Origin: an uncultured Thiohalocapsa sp.
GTDB lineage: Bacteria; Pseudomonadota; Gammaproteobacteria; Chromatiales; Chromatiaceae
Length of the DNA: 60,969 nt
NCBI RefSeq assembly: GCF_913063425.1
Contig: NZ_CAJXYK010000038.1
Location: 1-60,969 of the forward strand
Direction: 5' to 3'
Shown: positions 25,057-34,600 of the stretch, piece by piece
How the letters are laid out: every line of letters begins with the position of its first letter
How positions within the stretch are numbered: the stretch's first letter is position 1
The notes under the pieces: generated by a model
Databases searched by the model: none
The model's input: only the letters and a program-made list of their open reading frames with translations
Told to the model about the DNA's origin: nothing
Made by a program: the position numbers and the translations under genes

Positions 25057-26562
25057 TCAGACGCGCTGCCAGGCCCGGCGGCTGAAGAGGCCGAGCAGGC
25101 CGGTCCAGAGCCAGCGCAGGTCGCCCAGGGCGCTGCGCTTGCCGGCATAGAAGGCGTCGCTCATGAGCCGCTCGTCGAAGGGCGCGTCCGCCGGCAGGTT
25201 CAGCTGGGTCGGCCCGATGAGCCCCACCGGCGCCTGGTCGCGCACCCGCTGCCAGTCCTCGGTGCGCGCCTCCGCCTGCTGCGGCGTCAGGGGTGCGACC
25301 CCCACCGGTCGCAGGTCGCCGCTGATGACGGCCAGGACCCGCGGCAGGGTCGCCAGCACCGGAATGCGGGTTGCGAACCTTCGGGTGACGAAGGCCCGCT
25401 CATTGCCGCCGCCGGCAGCGCCGTTCAGCGCCGGCGCGCGGTTGCCGATGAGGGTCTCCCCACGCAGCAGGCCGCCGCCGGACTCCAGCGCCGCGGCGGC
25501 AAGCGCAATGGGCCAGAGCGGCAGCGACAACAACAGCAGCAGCACGCCCAGCATGCGGTCGGAGAGGCGCGGACCCTCCGGCTGTGCGGCCTCCCCGCCC
25601 AGGCGCCCGAGCAGGAAGGCGTCCGCCACCTTGAGCACCGCACCCGTGTCCACTCGGATCAGCACATCGTGGGCGACGATGGCGTTGCTCACCTCCACCA
25701 GCTCGCCGATGTAGCTGTGCGGCAGGATGACGCTGTCGGCGATGGTGGCGCCCCGGTCCACTACCACGTCCCGGGCGACAACCACCTCGCCCAGCAGCTC
25801 CGCATCGGCGCTGATGCGGCTGTTCTCGCCCACATAGGCCTGGCCCTGCTTGAGGCTGCGGGGGGCCACGGCGGCGCGGCGCCCGGCAGTGAGGCCGAGC
25901 GCCACCTCGCGGCCGGCGGCGGCGAGGCCCGGGAGCCGCCCGGCCACCAGGTCGCGGTTGGCGCGGTGGTAGTCCGGCAGCGTCGCAAGCAGATTCAGGG
26001 GCGTGGCGGTGAGGTCTATGGCGTGGGCTGCACCGGCGGCGTCACCCGCCGCAGGCTGCGGATCCGGGGCGCCGCCCCAGTGCAGCAGATCCAGGAGCGG
26101 GCCCGGGTCCGGATGGCCGGCGCGCAGCAGCAGCAGCGAAGCGCGCGGGTCCGCCGCCTGCCCCACCACCACCGCACCGGGCAGCCCCTGGGCCTGGTCC
26201 AGGAAGGCCGCGATGCAGGGCGCCGCAAGCACGTCCGCGCGCAGCGCCAGCAGCGGCTCGTCGTCGCGCAGGGCGATGCGCGGCCAGACCGCGCTCGGCG
26301 CCTCCGCGCCCCCGCCGCCGGTCCGGCTGAGGGCAAAGCGAAAGCGCCCGCCCCAGCGCTCGCCGGCGCCGAGCAAAGCCTCCAGCTTGTCCGCATGCTC
26401 GCCGAGCACGAAGATGCACTCGGTGATGCCGGCGTCGATGAGCTCCTCCAGCCGGAACTGCACCAGGGGCCGGTCCGCCAGCGGCAGCAGCGCCGGCGCG
26501 TACTGGGCGTCCAGGGGCGCCAGGTCGGCGGCGGGGCGGTCTGCGAGCACGAGTGCGCGCAT
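25057..26562 (-). CDS. NTase-like / left-handed beta-helix / sugar-transferase-like fusion protein
   Basis: A 501-residue three-part protein. Residues 1-210 resemble a sugar-nucleotide pyrophosphorylase (PLADRPLVQFRLEELIDAGI), but the GGxGTRL glycine loop is replaced by LADRPAADLAPL, so catalysis is doubtful. Residues about 230-320 are hexapeptide beta-helix repeats (AYVGENSRISADAELLGEVV..., SVILPHSYIGE). Residues about 330-501 have a membrane helix (MLGVLLLLLSLPLWPIALAA) and a bacterial sugar-transferase-like domain ending GDLRPVGVAPL. The Asp-Glu of the family's DELPQ motif is absent here (LATLPRVLAVISGD, near residue 405). It therefore looks like a scaffold or regulator built from two probably inactive enzyme folds. 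The next gene upstream encodes an intact sugar transferase. Confidence 0.75.
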   Translation of the reverse strand: MRALVLADRPAADLAPLDAQYAPALLPLADRPLVQFRLEELIDAGITECIFVLGEHADKLEALLGAGERWGGRFRFALSRTGGGGAEAPSAVWPRIALRDDEPLLALRADVLAAPCIAAFLDQAQGLPGAVVVGQAADPRASLLLLRAGHPDPGPLLDLLHWGGAPDPQPAAGDAAGAAHAIDLTATPLNLLATLPDYHRANRDLVAGRLPGLAAAGREVALGLTAGRRAAVAPRSLKQGQAYVGENSRISADAELLGEVVVARDVVVDRGATIADSVILPHSYIGELVEVSNAIVAHDVLIRVDTGAVLKVADAFLLGRLGGEAAQPEGPRLSDRMLGVLLLLLSLPLWPIALAAAALESGGGLLRGETLIGNRAPALNGAAGGGNERAFVTRRFATRIPVLATLPRVLAVISGDLRPVGVAPLTPQQAEARTEDWQRVRDQAPVGLIGPTQLNLPADAPFDERLMSDAFYAGKRSALGDLRWLWTGLLGLFSRRAWQRV

Positions 26563-26647
26563 GGCTCAGGCGCTCCCGCCGCTGACGGGTGGGCGCACAG
26601 GCGCGCGGTGGCAAGCGGTGCGTCTCGCCTTGCACATGTCATGGTCC

Positions 26648-27382
26648 TCAGTAGGCGCCGGTGCCGAGCAGGAGCGCCGGCACGGTTTTGAGAAGGATTT
26701 TCAGGTCGGTCCAGAAGGACTGGGACTCGATGTACTGCACGTCGAGCTCCACCTGCTGCTCGAAGGGGATCTCCGAGCGCCCGGAGATCTGCCAGATGCA
26801 GGTGATGCCCGGGATGACTTCCAGGCGCCGGCGGTCGGAGAGGGAATACTCGTCCACCTCCGCGGGCACCGGCGGCCGCGGCCCCACCAGCGACATCTCG
26901 CCGCGGAGCACGTTCCACAGCTGGGGCAGCTCGTCAATGCTGGTCTTGCGGATGAAGCGGCCGACCTTGGTCACCCGCGGATCGTTCTTCATCTTGAAGA
27001 TGACGCCGCCGGCCATCTCGTTCTGCGCCATCAGCGCCGCCTTGCGCGCCTCCGCGTCCACGTACATGGACCGGAACTTCCACATGGTAAACAGCCGCCC
27101 CCAGCGCCCGACGCGCGTCTGCCGGAACAGGATGGGCCCCGGCGACTCCAGCCGGATGGCCAGCACCACCATGGCGAATACCGGCAGCAACAGCACCAGC
27201 AGCACCGCGGAGGCTGCGATGTCGAACAGGCGCTTGACCAGATAGGAGCCGCGCACCACGCCCACCCAGGCGGCGCGCTTGAGCCACATGCGCGTCCGTG
27301 CCCGGGCACCGAGGGCAGCGGGATTGCCGTAGCGCTTGATGAGCGCCGCCTGCCGGCGCCGCTGCTCGCTGGCGGTGCTCAT
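26648..27382 (-). CDS. Initiating sugar (phosphoglycosyl) transferase, WcaJ/EpsE-like
   Basis: Membrane phosphoglycosyl transferase that loads the first sugar phosphate onto undecaprenyl phosphate. The ATG at 27382 gives 244 residues. A re-entrant or transmembrane helix (LFDIAASAVLLVLLLPVFAM) is followed by SPGPILFRQTRVGRWGRLF, the KFRSM box and the catalytic IDELPQLWNVLRGEMSLVGP (Asp-Glu dyad intact), then PGITCIWQISGR. The start overlaps the stop of the preceding gene by ATGA. Of the three sugar-transferase-like proteins in this operon, this is the only one with a complete active site. Confidence 0.92.
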   Translation of the reverse strand: MSTASEQRRRQAALIKRYGNPAALGARARTRMWLKRAAWVGVVRGSYLVKRLFDIAASAVLLVLLLPVFAMVVLAIRLESPGPILFRQTRVGRWGRLFTMWKFRSMYVDAEARKAALMAQNEMAGGVIFKMKNDPRVTKVGRFIRKTSIDELPQLWNVLRGEMSLVGPRPPVPAEVDEYSLSDRRRLEVIPGITCIWQISGRSEIPFEQQVELDVQYIESQSFWTDLKILLKTVPALLLGTGAY

Positions 27383-28787
27383 GGCGCGCCCCCGGGCGCG
27401 GCTTGCGCTGCCGGTGCGGGCCGCGGGGCGGTCGGCAGTTGGGCGGGCAGCGGGAAGCGCTCCGGGCGCTGCATCTGCCACCAGACGCGGTACAGGAACA
27501 GCGGGTTGCCGATGACGTAGCGCCGCCACATGCGCCCCAGCTCCTGAAGCAGCCGGTAGGCCCACTCCAGGCCGATCTCACGCATCCACTCGGGTGCCCG
27601 CGGGATGCGCCCGGAGTAGAAGTCGAACAGGCCGCCGACGCCCATGCGCACCGGCGGTGCGAGAACGTCCCGGTGCTGGTGCAGCCACAGGTCCTGGCGC
27701 GGCGCACCGAAGGCCACCAGCAGGATGTCGGCGCCGCTGGCGTTGATCTGTTCGATGACGGCGGGCTCCTCGGCGGCGTCGAAGTAACCGTCCCGCGTGC
27801 CGGCAATGCGCAGCGCCGGGTAGCGCTGGCGCATGCTCTGCGCCGCCGCCGCGGCGACCCCGGGCCGGGCGCCCAGCAGGAACAGCGAGCGCCCTGCGCC
27901 GCCGCCGCCTCGCACAGCAGGGGGAACAGGTCGGTGCCGTTGACGTTCTCCCGCAGCGCCAGCCCCTGCATGCGGCAGCCGATGTGGATGCCGATGCCGT
28001 CCGGCAGCACACGCGCCGCCGCAAGCAGCGCCGTGCGGTAGTCCGCATGGCGCCAGGCGATGTTGAGGCAGTCCGGGTTGACGAAGGCGACCTGCCGAGG
28101 CGCCCGGTCCGCCGCCCCGCAGGCCGCCATAAGCCAGTCCACCGCCGCCTGCATGCTGGTGTTGAGGATGGGAATGCCGAAGAAGTTGAGCACCGCGGGC
28201 ATCTCCCGGGCGCCGCCGCCGCCCAGCACTCCGCTCACCATGGAGCGGGCGGCGAGACCGAGGTCCCCATGCATCGATTGGCTGTAGACGAAGTCCCGGT
28301 CCAGCCGGCTCTCGCCCACATGGGCGATGCCCACGCTGCGCTTGACGCCGAAGGGGGACACCAGACCCGGGCGCACCGTAAAGCGCACGGCGTCCGCAAC
28401 CGGCACGGCAGCGGCCTCCGCCGCCGTGAGCGGGCGTGGCCCGACGATGGCGAGGTCCCCCTTCAGCACGCTGAGCCACACGGCGAGCCCACGCAGCGGA
28501 CCCCGGCCGGCAAAGCGCAGGCGCTGGATGCGGCTGCGAAAGCGCCCGATGAGCGCCTGCGGCGTGAACAGTCCGCCCGTTTGCGCCAGGCTGGCGGCGG
28601 CGCGCGCCAGGACCAAGGGCGAAAGCACCAGCAGCAGGGCCGACGCAATGGCAATGTCCAGGAGCCGCGGCAGGGCATCCGCAAAGAAGCGCAGCACCGG
28701 CAGCAGCCTGCGCCTGACGGCAAGGCGCCACCGCCCGCGCGTGCGCTTGCCGAGCGGCCCCGGAATCTTGAGCGCTTGTCGTCCCAT
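27379..28787 (-). pseudogene. Sugar-transferase-like / WecG-TagA glycosyltransferase fusion, frameshifted
   Basis: The first gene of the glycan operon. Residues 1-175 have a membrane helix (RLLDIAIASALLLVLSPLVL) and a reduced sugar-transferase domain ending LAIVGPRPLT; its DELPQ motif is replaced by GPLRGLA near residue 97. From FFGIPILNTSMQAAVDWLM onward it is a WecG/TagA/CpsF (GT26) enzyme, with FVNPDCLNIAWR, RVLPDGIGIHIG and NGTDLFPLLCE. At 27892-27894 a run of three G (minus strand) puts the frame out. Adding one G restores GRSLFLLGARPGVA through ILLVAFGAPRQDLWLHQH to the stop at 27379. WecG-type enzymes add N-acetyl-mannosaminuronate or ManNAc to lipid-linked sugar. The frameshift may be sequencing error. 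Confidence 0.8.
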
Positions 28788-29191
28788 GTGCCTGCCGACG
28801 TCGTGCTGATTTATGTGCGTCTCAGGGTGGCGCTCAGGGTGGGTCTAAGGCTGGCTCTCAGGGTGGGGCTCAGGCGCCCGGCGCCCTCGGTGCCCCATGG
28901 CCGAAAGCGCCGCCGCCGGCCTTGGTGCCACCGCAGCCGCGCGCAGGAGAAGGACAACGGGTTCAGCCCACAGGAACTGTGCGCCGCATCACATTTTCAG
29001 GCGCAGCGCCGGGCGGCACGGACCGCGCCCGGAGTCCCGGCACCGAGCCGCATCGACCCTTGAGCACAGTTCGGCAACAGGCATGCTGCAAGTGGTTGGA
29101 TGCAGGTAACTGACGCACACGCCCCAGCAATCCGCCGACGACGCGGGGAGCCCTGGACATGGCTGGGGCAGCCGCGTCGGGAGGGGGCGGA
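28788..29191. other. Gene-free region upstream of glycan operon
   Basis: About 400 bases without a supported gene. It contains the 12-bp repeat array (28821-28880) and presumably the glycan-operon promoter. ACGCACATAAATCAG on the minus strand offers an A/T-rich -10-like patch near 28808-28820, but no good -35 is visible. Confidence 0.45.
28821..28880. repeat. Five imperfect 12-bp tandem repeats
   Basis: Units start exactly every 12 bases at 28821, 28833, 28845, 28857 and 28869. Consensus is CTCAGGGTGGSK; the third unit is CTAAGGCTGGCT and the fifth decays after CTCAGG. They lie 34-93 bp upstream of the first glycan-operon gene and are not translated, because an in-frame stop separates them from the ORF. 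Confidence 0.75.
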
Positions 29192-29944
29192 TCAGCCGCC
29201 GTCGGTGATCGGCGTCAGCAGATCCGCATCGTCATTGCGGGGGCTGTTGACCCGGCGCGAGACCGGGTCCAGCACCCAGGCGCCGGCGGGCGCCGGTCTG
29301 AGCAGGGCCTGCAGGGCATCGGTGTCGGCGTTGTCCGGGTCGAGCCAGGTATCCATGGCGCCCGGGGTATCCGGGTCGAGCACCACGGGCATGCGCTCGT
29401 GCACCGGTGCGATGGCGGCATTGGCATCCGTGACCACGATGGTGCACGAGTGCACCGGATCACCTTCCTGCGGCCGCCAGACCTCCCAGAGCCCCGCGAG
29501 CAGAATGGGCGCGCCGTCCCGGCGGTGGATGAAATAGGGCTGCTTGGGCTTGGACCTATCCTTGCCCACGCCCTTACCGCCGCCCTTGCCTGCATCCTCG
29601 CCGGCGACAGGTGCCTGCCATTCGTAGAAGCCGTCCGCGGGGATCAGGCAGCGCCGGCGCTTGAAGGCGCTGCGATAGGCCGGCTTGGTCGCGACCGACT
29701 CGGCGCGGGCGTTGATCATGCTGTAACGGTTGTCCGGCCCCTGCGACCAGCTCGGAATCAGCCCCCAGCGCAGGGCCGCGAGCTCCCGCCCGCCGTCCTT
29801 GGCCGCACGGATCGCCAGCACCGGCCGGGTGGGCGCAACATTGAAGCTCGGGCGCCAGTCGCCCAAGCCATCCGCCGGCAGCTCCGCGGCGTATCGGCTC
29901 GCGTAGATCTCCGGGTCCGCGTGTTGGACGAAACGACCGCACAT
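29192..29944 (-). CDS. SRAP-family abasic-site protein (YedK/HMCES-like)
   Basis: SOS-response-associated peptidase family: it covalently captures abasic sites in single-stranded DNA. The invariant Cys2 follows the start Met (MCGRFVQ). Other conserved parts are FNVAPTRPVLAIR, LRWGLIPSW, INARAESV, the catalytic Glu in IPADGFYEW and the His in VHERMPVVL. The 250-residue length is slightly above normal because of a Gly/Lys-rich insert after FYEW (about residues 115-135, GKGGGKGVGKDRSK), probably a surface loop that may add DNA affinity. It follows the PEP-CTERM gene on the same strand with 80 bases between. Confidence 0.93.
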   Translation of the reverse strand: MCGRFVQHADPEIYASRYAAELPADGLGDWRPSFNVAPTRPVLAIRAAKDGGRELAALRWGLIPSWSQGPDNRYSMINARAESVATKPAYRSAFKRRRCLIPADGFYEWQAPVAGEDAGKGGGKGVGKDRSKPKQPYFIHRRDGAPILLAGLWEVWRPQEGDPVHSCTIVVTDANAAIAPVHERMPVVLDPDTPGAMDTWLDPDNADTDALQALLRPAPAGAWVLDPVSRRVNSPRNDDADLLTPITDGG

Positions 29945-30024
29945 GGGAGGAGCCTAGCGAGTCGAGTCTGCTCACTGCAAGCGCTGTCCGTCGAGCGCCG
30001 GCCGGCAATCAACTGGTATCTCCC

Positions 30025-30795
30025 TTAGGCAGCCCCCCGCCGTCGCCGCTGAACACCGATGGCAGCAATGCCGATGCCGAGAAGCGCGACCGTGGCCGGC
30101 GCAGGGACGGTGGGCCCAGCGGTAGCCGACGCGAAGCCGTCTGCGTCGATCAGGCCGGTGATGAAGTTCTGCCCGCCCGCGGCCAGATCGAAGGAAAAGG
30201 TCCCCGTGCCGCCGTCGCTGTCGCTGAGGGGGCCGAAGAGTAGGCCTGCGCTTGCTTCGAGCACGAAATCAACAAAGCCCTCGTCGTCGAGGATGTCCAC
30301 GAGCGCGAAGGCAGAGGCATCGTCCCCATCGGCGAGGGAACCGGTGACCCCAGCAGCCACCGCGAAATCGTAGGCGAAGTTGAAGTTCAGAACGTCAGGG
30401 GAGAGGTTCTCGACGAATAAGCTGAAATCCGTCCAGGAGAGGGACTCGGCGCTGCCGAGCGTGGCGTTCCCGAAGGCCCTGGACGACTGGACCACGGTGT
30501 CGTCGACGCCCAGCAACAACGGCGGATCGACGACGACGTTGTCGAAGTCGGCGTTGGCCGATCCTGTGGTGAAGGCGCCCTCGTCGAAGGTCGAGCCGGA
30601 GGCCCCGACCAAGAAGTCGTCGGGGCTCGCAGCGCCGTCGCTGCCGACCACCGAGAGGAGCGTCAGACTGATGCTGGCTTCCGCCTCATAGGTGGCGAAG
30701 GCGCTTGCCGCCGGCGTAAACGCTGTACCCAATATGAGGGTCGCCGCGAGCGCCGCTGAACGCGCGCAAGAAGATTTCGTTTGCCTACCGTACAT
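30025..30795 (-). CDS. PEP-CTERM sorting-domain protein
   Basis: A secreted protein of 256 residues. The ATG at 30795 is chosen because it begins a signal peptide (basic MYGRQTKSSCAR, hydrophobic ALAATLILGTAF, then PAASAFA); the frame is open further upstream without homology. The mature part is acidic, rich in Asp, Gly and Ser, and predicted beta-rich. The C-terminus is a PEP-CTERM tag variant: VPAPATVALLGIGIAAIG followed by RRRR, i.e. motif, membrane helix and basic tail, as processed by exosortase. No exosortase gene is in the window; a PrsT-like gene is 7.5 kb away. Its role is probably extracellular matrix or surface, but no specific function can be assigned. Confidence 0.82.
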   Translation of the reverse strand: MYGRQTKSSCARSAALAATLILGTAFTPAASAFATYEAEASISLTLLSVVGSDGAASPDDFLVGASGSTFDEGAFTTGSANADFDNVVVDPPLLLGVDDTVVQSSRAFGNATLGSAESLSWTDFSLFVENLSPDVLNFNFAYDFAVAAGVTGSLADGDDASAFALVDILDDEGFVDFVLEASAGLLFGPLSDSDGGTGTFSFDLAAGGQNFITGLIDADGFASATAGPTVPAPATVALLGIGIAAIGVQRRRRGAA

Positions 30796-31608
30796 GTCAT
30801 TCACCCTGGTGGTCAGACGTTTGCGGGATGTACATTTGCACGACGAGACGGCACCCAGCGCCAATGGACATTGCGGCCGTTGCAGGCCCGCATTCATGCC
30901 CATCATTGATAACCGCGGTGTCCGATCAGTCGGTCAGCCTGCCAAAAATCTCTCTCCGACGTTTTCACTGCGTTCCCGGGTGAAGCCGAAAACACAGGGG
31001 CTGCATCGCATACGCCCGCGATTAAATCTCTGCTGGCGAGCATGCAACAGCTCCAATCAGCAATGGCAGCGTGCGAGACGATACAAATCGAACACGCTCT
31101 GCGAAAGCATCCGGGAGCCCGAAGCCTGTGGAGGCGCAAAAAAGTCCGACGAACGGCCAATGTATAGGTCTTTTGACTGAGCTTGGAATACAGTGATTCC
31201 CTGAGCCTTATATCCAGCTTTCTGCAGAAAAAGCGTTTTTGGTCGGCAGCCCGTGTCCGGGTCAGGTTTCACGCGCCAGCGCCTTGCAGCCTCATTGCGC
31301 ATCGACGCAATGCTGTGTCATTCGCAATCGCGGGGGCCTCAGCGCACTGACATTGGGACGACGGTGCACGGGGCGCTGGACCATCGTGCAAGGCGTACCG
31401 ACCAAGAGCACACCATGGACCACGTGGATGATCTCAGCGCTGCCGATGCCGCAGCTCCCGGCGCCGAGCTGGCGCTACGCGGGTTGGGTACTCCGCCGGC
31501 GGCAGCCTCAGGCCATCGAAGGTTGCTGCGCCTTGACGCCCGCCACGCGCCTGCGATGATGGCGGGCTCCGCCACCGCGCCTTTGCACGCCCTTTCCTGA
31601 CGCCCGCC
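30796..31608. other. Gene-free region between PEP-CTERM gene and uvrA
   Basis: About 810 bases, clearly more A/T-rich around 30940-31240 than the surroundings, consistent with divergent promoters for the PEP-CTERM gene (minus) and uvrA (plus). I found no supported ORF, no LexA-type CTGT-N8-ACAG box that I could confirm, and no convincing sigma54 (GG-N10-GC) site upstream of the PEP-CTERM gene. Confidence 0.45.
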
Positions 31609-34600
31609 ATGCCCGACCCCGCCGACCGCATCCGCCTGCGCGGGGTGCGGCAGAACAACCTGAAGCACCTGGACCTGGACCTGCCGCTCGGCGAGCTCAT
31701 CGTCGTCACCGGTGTCTCGGGCTCCGGCAAGTCGTCGCTGGCCTTCGACACCGTCTATGCCGAGGGCCAGCGGCGCTATGTCGAGACCTTCTCGCCCTAT
31801 GCCCGGCAGTTCCTTGACCGGATGGACCGCCCGCAGGCGGACCGCATCGACGGCATCCCCCCGGCCATCGCCATCGACCAGACCAATCCCGTGCGCACCT
31901 CACGCAGCACCGTCGGCACCATGACGGAGCTGAACGACCATCTGAAGCTGCTCTTCGCCCGCGCCGCCCGGCTGTTCTGCCGTGGCTGCGGCCGCGAGGT
32001 GCGCCGGGATACGCCCGAGAGCATCTGGGGCGCCCTGCGCCACCGCACGGGGCAGGACCGGGCGGATGCCGGTGAGCGGCCGGAGCCCCTGCGCGCACTC
32101 ATCTGCTTCGACGTGCCGGTGCCGGAGTCCATGACCGCGGCGCAGGTGAAGGAGCTGCTGGGCCAACAGGGCTACATCCGGTTCCTCGCCGAGTCCGATG
32201 CGCGGCTTGAGGTGATCCAGGACCGGCTCAAGCTGGACGCGGACAACCAAAGCCGTGCCGTGGAGGCACTCGCCGCAGCGCTGGAGCACGGCCGCGGTCG
32301 GCTCCGGGTCTATCCGCTGGACGCGGAGCGCAATCCGGGCGAGCCCTGGCGCTTCTCCTCTGACCTGCACTGTCCGGACTGCGACATCCATTACCGGGAC
32401 CTGCAGCCGGCGCTGTTCTCGTTCAACTCGCCGCTCGGGGCCTGCGACAGCTGCCGCGGCTTCGGCCGGGTCATCGGCATCGACTGGTCGCTGGTGGTGC
32501 CGGATGCGTCCAAAAGCCTGCTGGACGGGGCCATCAAGCCCATCCAGTCGGACAGCTACTCGGAGGTGCAGGAGGACCTGATGGCCTTCGCCCATCGCCG
32601 CGGCGTGCCCACGGACGTGCCCTGGCGGGATCTCTCGGAGGCCGATCGCGAGTGGGTACTGGAGGGCGAGGGCGAGTGGGAGGAGCGGGTGTGGTACGGC
32701 ATCCGCCGCTTCTTCGACTGGCTGGAGGGCCGCGCCTACAAGATGCACGTGCGGGTGCTGCTGTCGCGCTACCGCAGCTACGACAGCTGCCCCGCCTGCG
32801 CCGGCGCCCGGCTCAAGGACGCGGCGCTCGACTTCCGCGTCGGCGACCATGGCCTGGCGGACACCGCCCTGCCCCGGGGGGAGCGCTTCCGCCACCAGCG
32901 CATCGCCATGCCGGATCTCGCCTGGCTCGGCCTGCCGGGGCTCAACCTGCACGACCTCATGCGCCTGCCCATCGCCCGCTGCCGGGCCTTCTTCGACGAC
33001 CTGGCACTGCCCGGGGCCATGGACCAGGCGATGGAGCTGCTGCTCGCGAACATCCGCTCGCGGCTCAGGTATCTCACCGAGGTGGGACTCGGCTACCTGA
33101 CCCTGGACCGCCAGTCCCGCACCCTCTCCGGCGGCGAGGTGCAGCGCATCAATCTCACCACGGCGCTGGGCACCTCGCTGGTGAATACGCTGTTCGTGCT
33201 GGACGAGCCGAGCATCGGCCTGCATCCGCGGGACATGGACCGGGTGGTGGGCATCCTCGAGCGTCTGCGCGACCAGGGCAACACGCTGCTGGTGGTGGAG
33301 CACGACCCGCAGGTGATGCTCGCGGCGGACCGGATTCTGGACATCGGCCCGGGCCCCGGCGAGCGCGGCGGCGAGTTGGTGTTCCAGGGGCCGCCGGCGG
33401 CGCTGCTGCAGGCGCCTGGGTCCCTCACCGGCGCCTACCTGGCCGGGCGCCGCCGGGTGGAGCCGCCGCGGGAGCCGAGACCACCCGCGGCGGATGAGCC
33501 CGCCATCGGCATCCGCAACGCCCGCGAGCACAACCTGCGCGGCGTCGACCTCGAGATTCCGCTCGGCCGGCTGGTGGTGGTGACGGGCGTCTCCGGCTCC
33601 GGCAAGTCGACGCTGGTGCAGGAGGTCCTGTTTCACCACCTCGCCAAGGCCAAGGGGCATCCGGAGGGTGCGCTCGGCGACTGCGATGCGGTCACCGGCG
33701 CCGACCTTGTGCGCGACGTACTGATGCTGGACCAATCCCCCATCGGCCGCTCATCGCGCTCCAACCCGGCGAGCTTCGTCGGCGCGCTGGACCCCATCCG
33801 CAAGCTGTTCGCCGCAACGCCTCTGGCCAGGGAGCGGGGCTGGAAGGCGGGGCACTTCAGCTTCAATTCGGGCACCGGGCGTTGCCCCACCTGTGCAGGC
33901 TCGGGCTTCGAGCACGTGGAGATGCAGTTCCTCTCCGACGTCTATCTGCGCTGCCCGGACTGCAACGGGCGGCGCTACAAAAGCGCGGTGCTCGACGTGC
34001 GCCTGGACGGGCTCGCGCAGCCCGGCGCCGGGCATGCGCCGGAGCAGCGCCCGAAGCAGCACCCGGAACAGCATCAGCAGCCGAGCGGGGCCGGGCTCAA
34101 CATCGCCGAGGTGCTGGAGCTGACGGTGGCCGATGCCCTGAGCGCGTTCGCCGCGCATGCGGACGTCACCCGCGCGCTCAAGCCGCTGGCCGATGTGGGC
34201 CTGGACTATCTGCGCCTGGGGCAGCCGGTGCCGACGCTGTCCGGCGGCGAGGCACAGCGCCTGAAGCTCGCCGGGCACCTGGCCAAGTCGCTCGGGAAGC
34301 GCCGTGGGGCGGGGCTCCTGTTGTTGCTGGACGAGCCCACCACGGGTCTGCATTTCGATGACATTGCGACCCTGCTCCGGGCCTTCCGCCGCCTCATCGA
34401 CGCCGGCCACTCCCTGGTGGTGATCGAGCACAATCTGGACCTGATCCGCGCCGCGGACTGGCTCGTCGACCTGGGCCCCGAGGGCGGCGACGGCGGCGGG
34501 AACATCGTCTGCACCGGAACACCTGTGGATGTCGCCCGGCATGAGACAAGCCACACGGGCAAGGCGCTGCGGGCACTGGGAACGAGTATCGAGGCGCGCG

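Noticed and set aside
28911-28930. TGGCAC on the minus strand as a sigma54 -24 element for the glycan operon
   Set aside because: The matching -12 element (TTGC at the right spacing) is missing; only part of the consensus is present.
30796-30900. Sigma54 promoter upstream of the PEP-CTERM gene, as in PrsK/PrsR-controlled systems
   Set aside because: Candidate GG/GC pairs near 30850-30880 have spacing one or more bases off and poor flanks.
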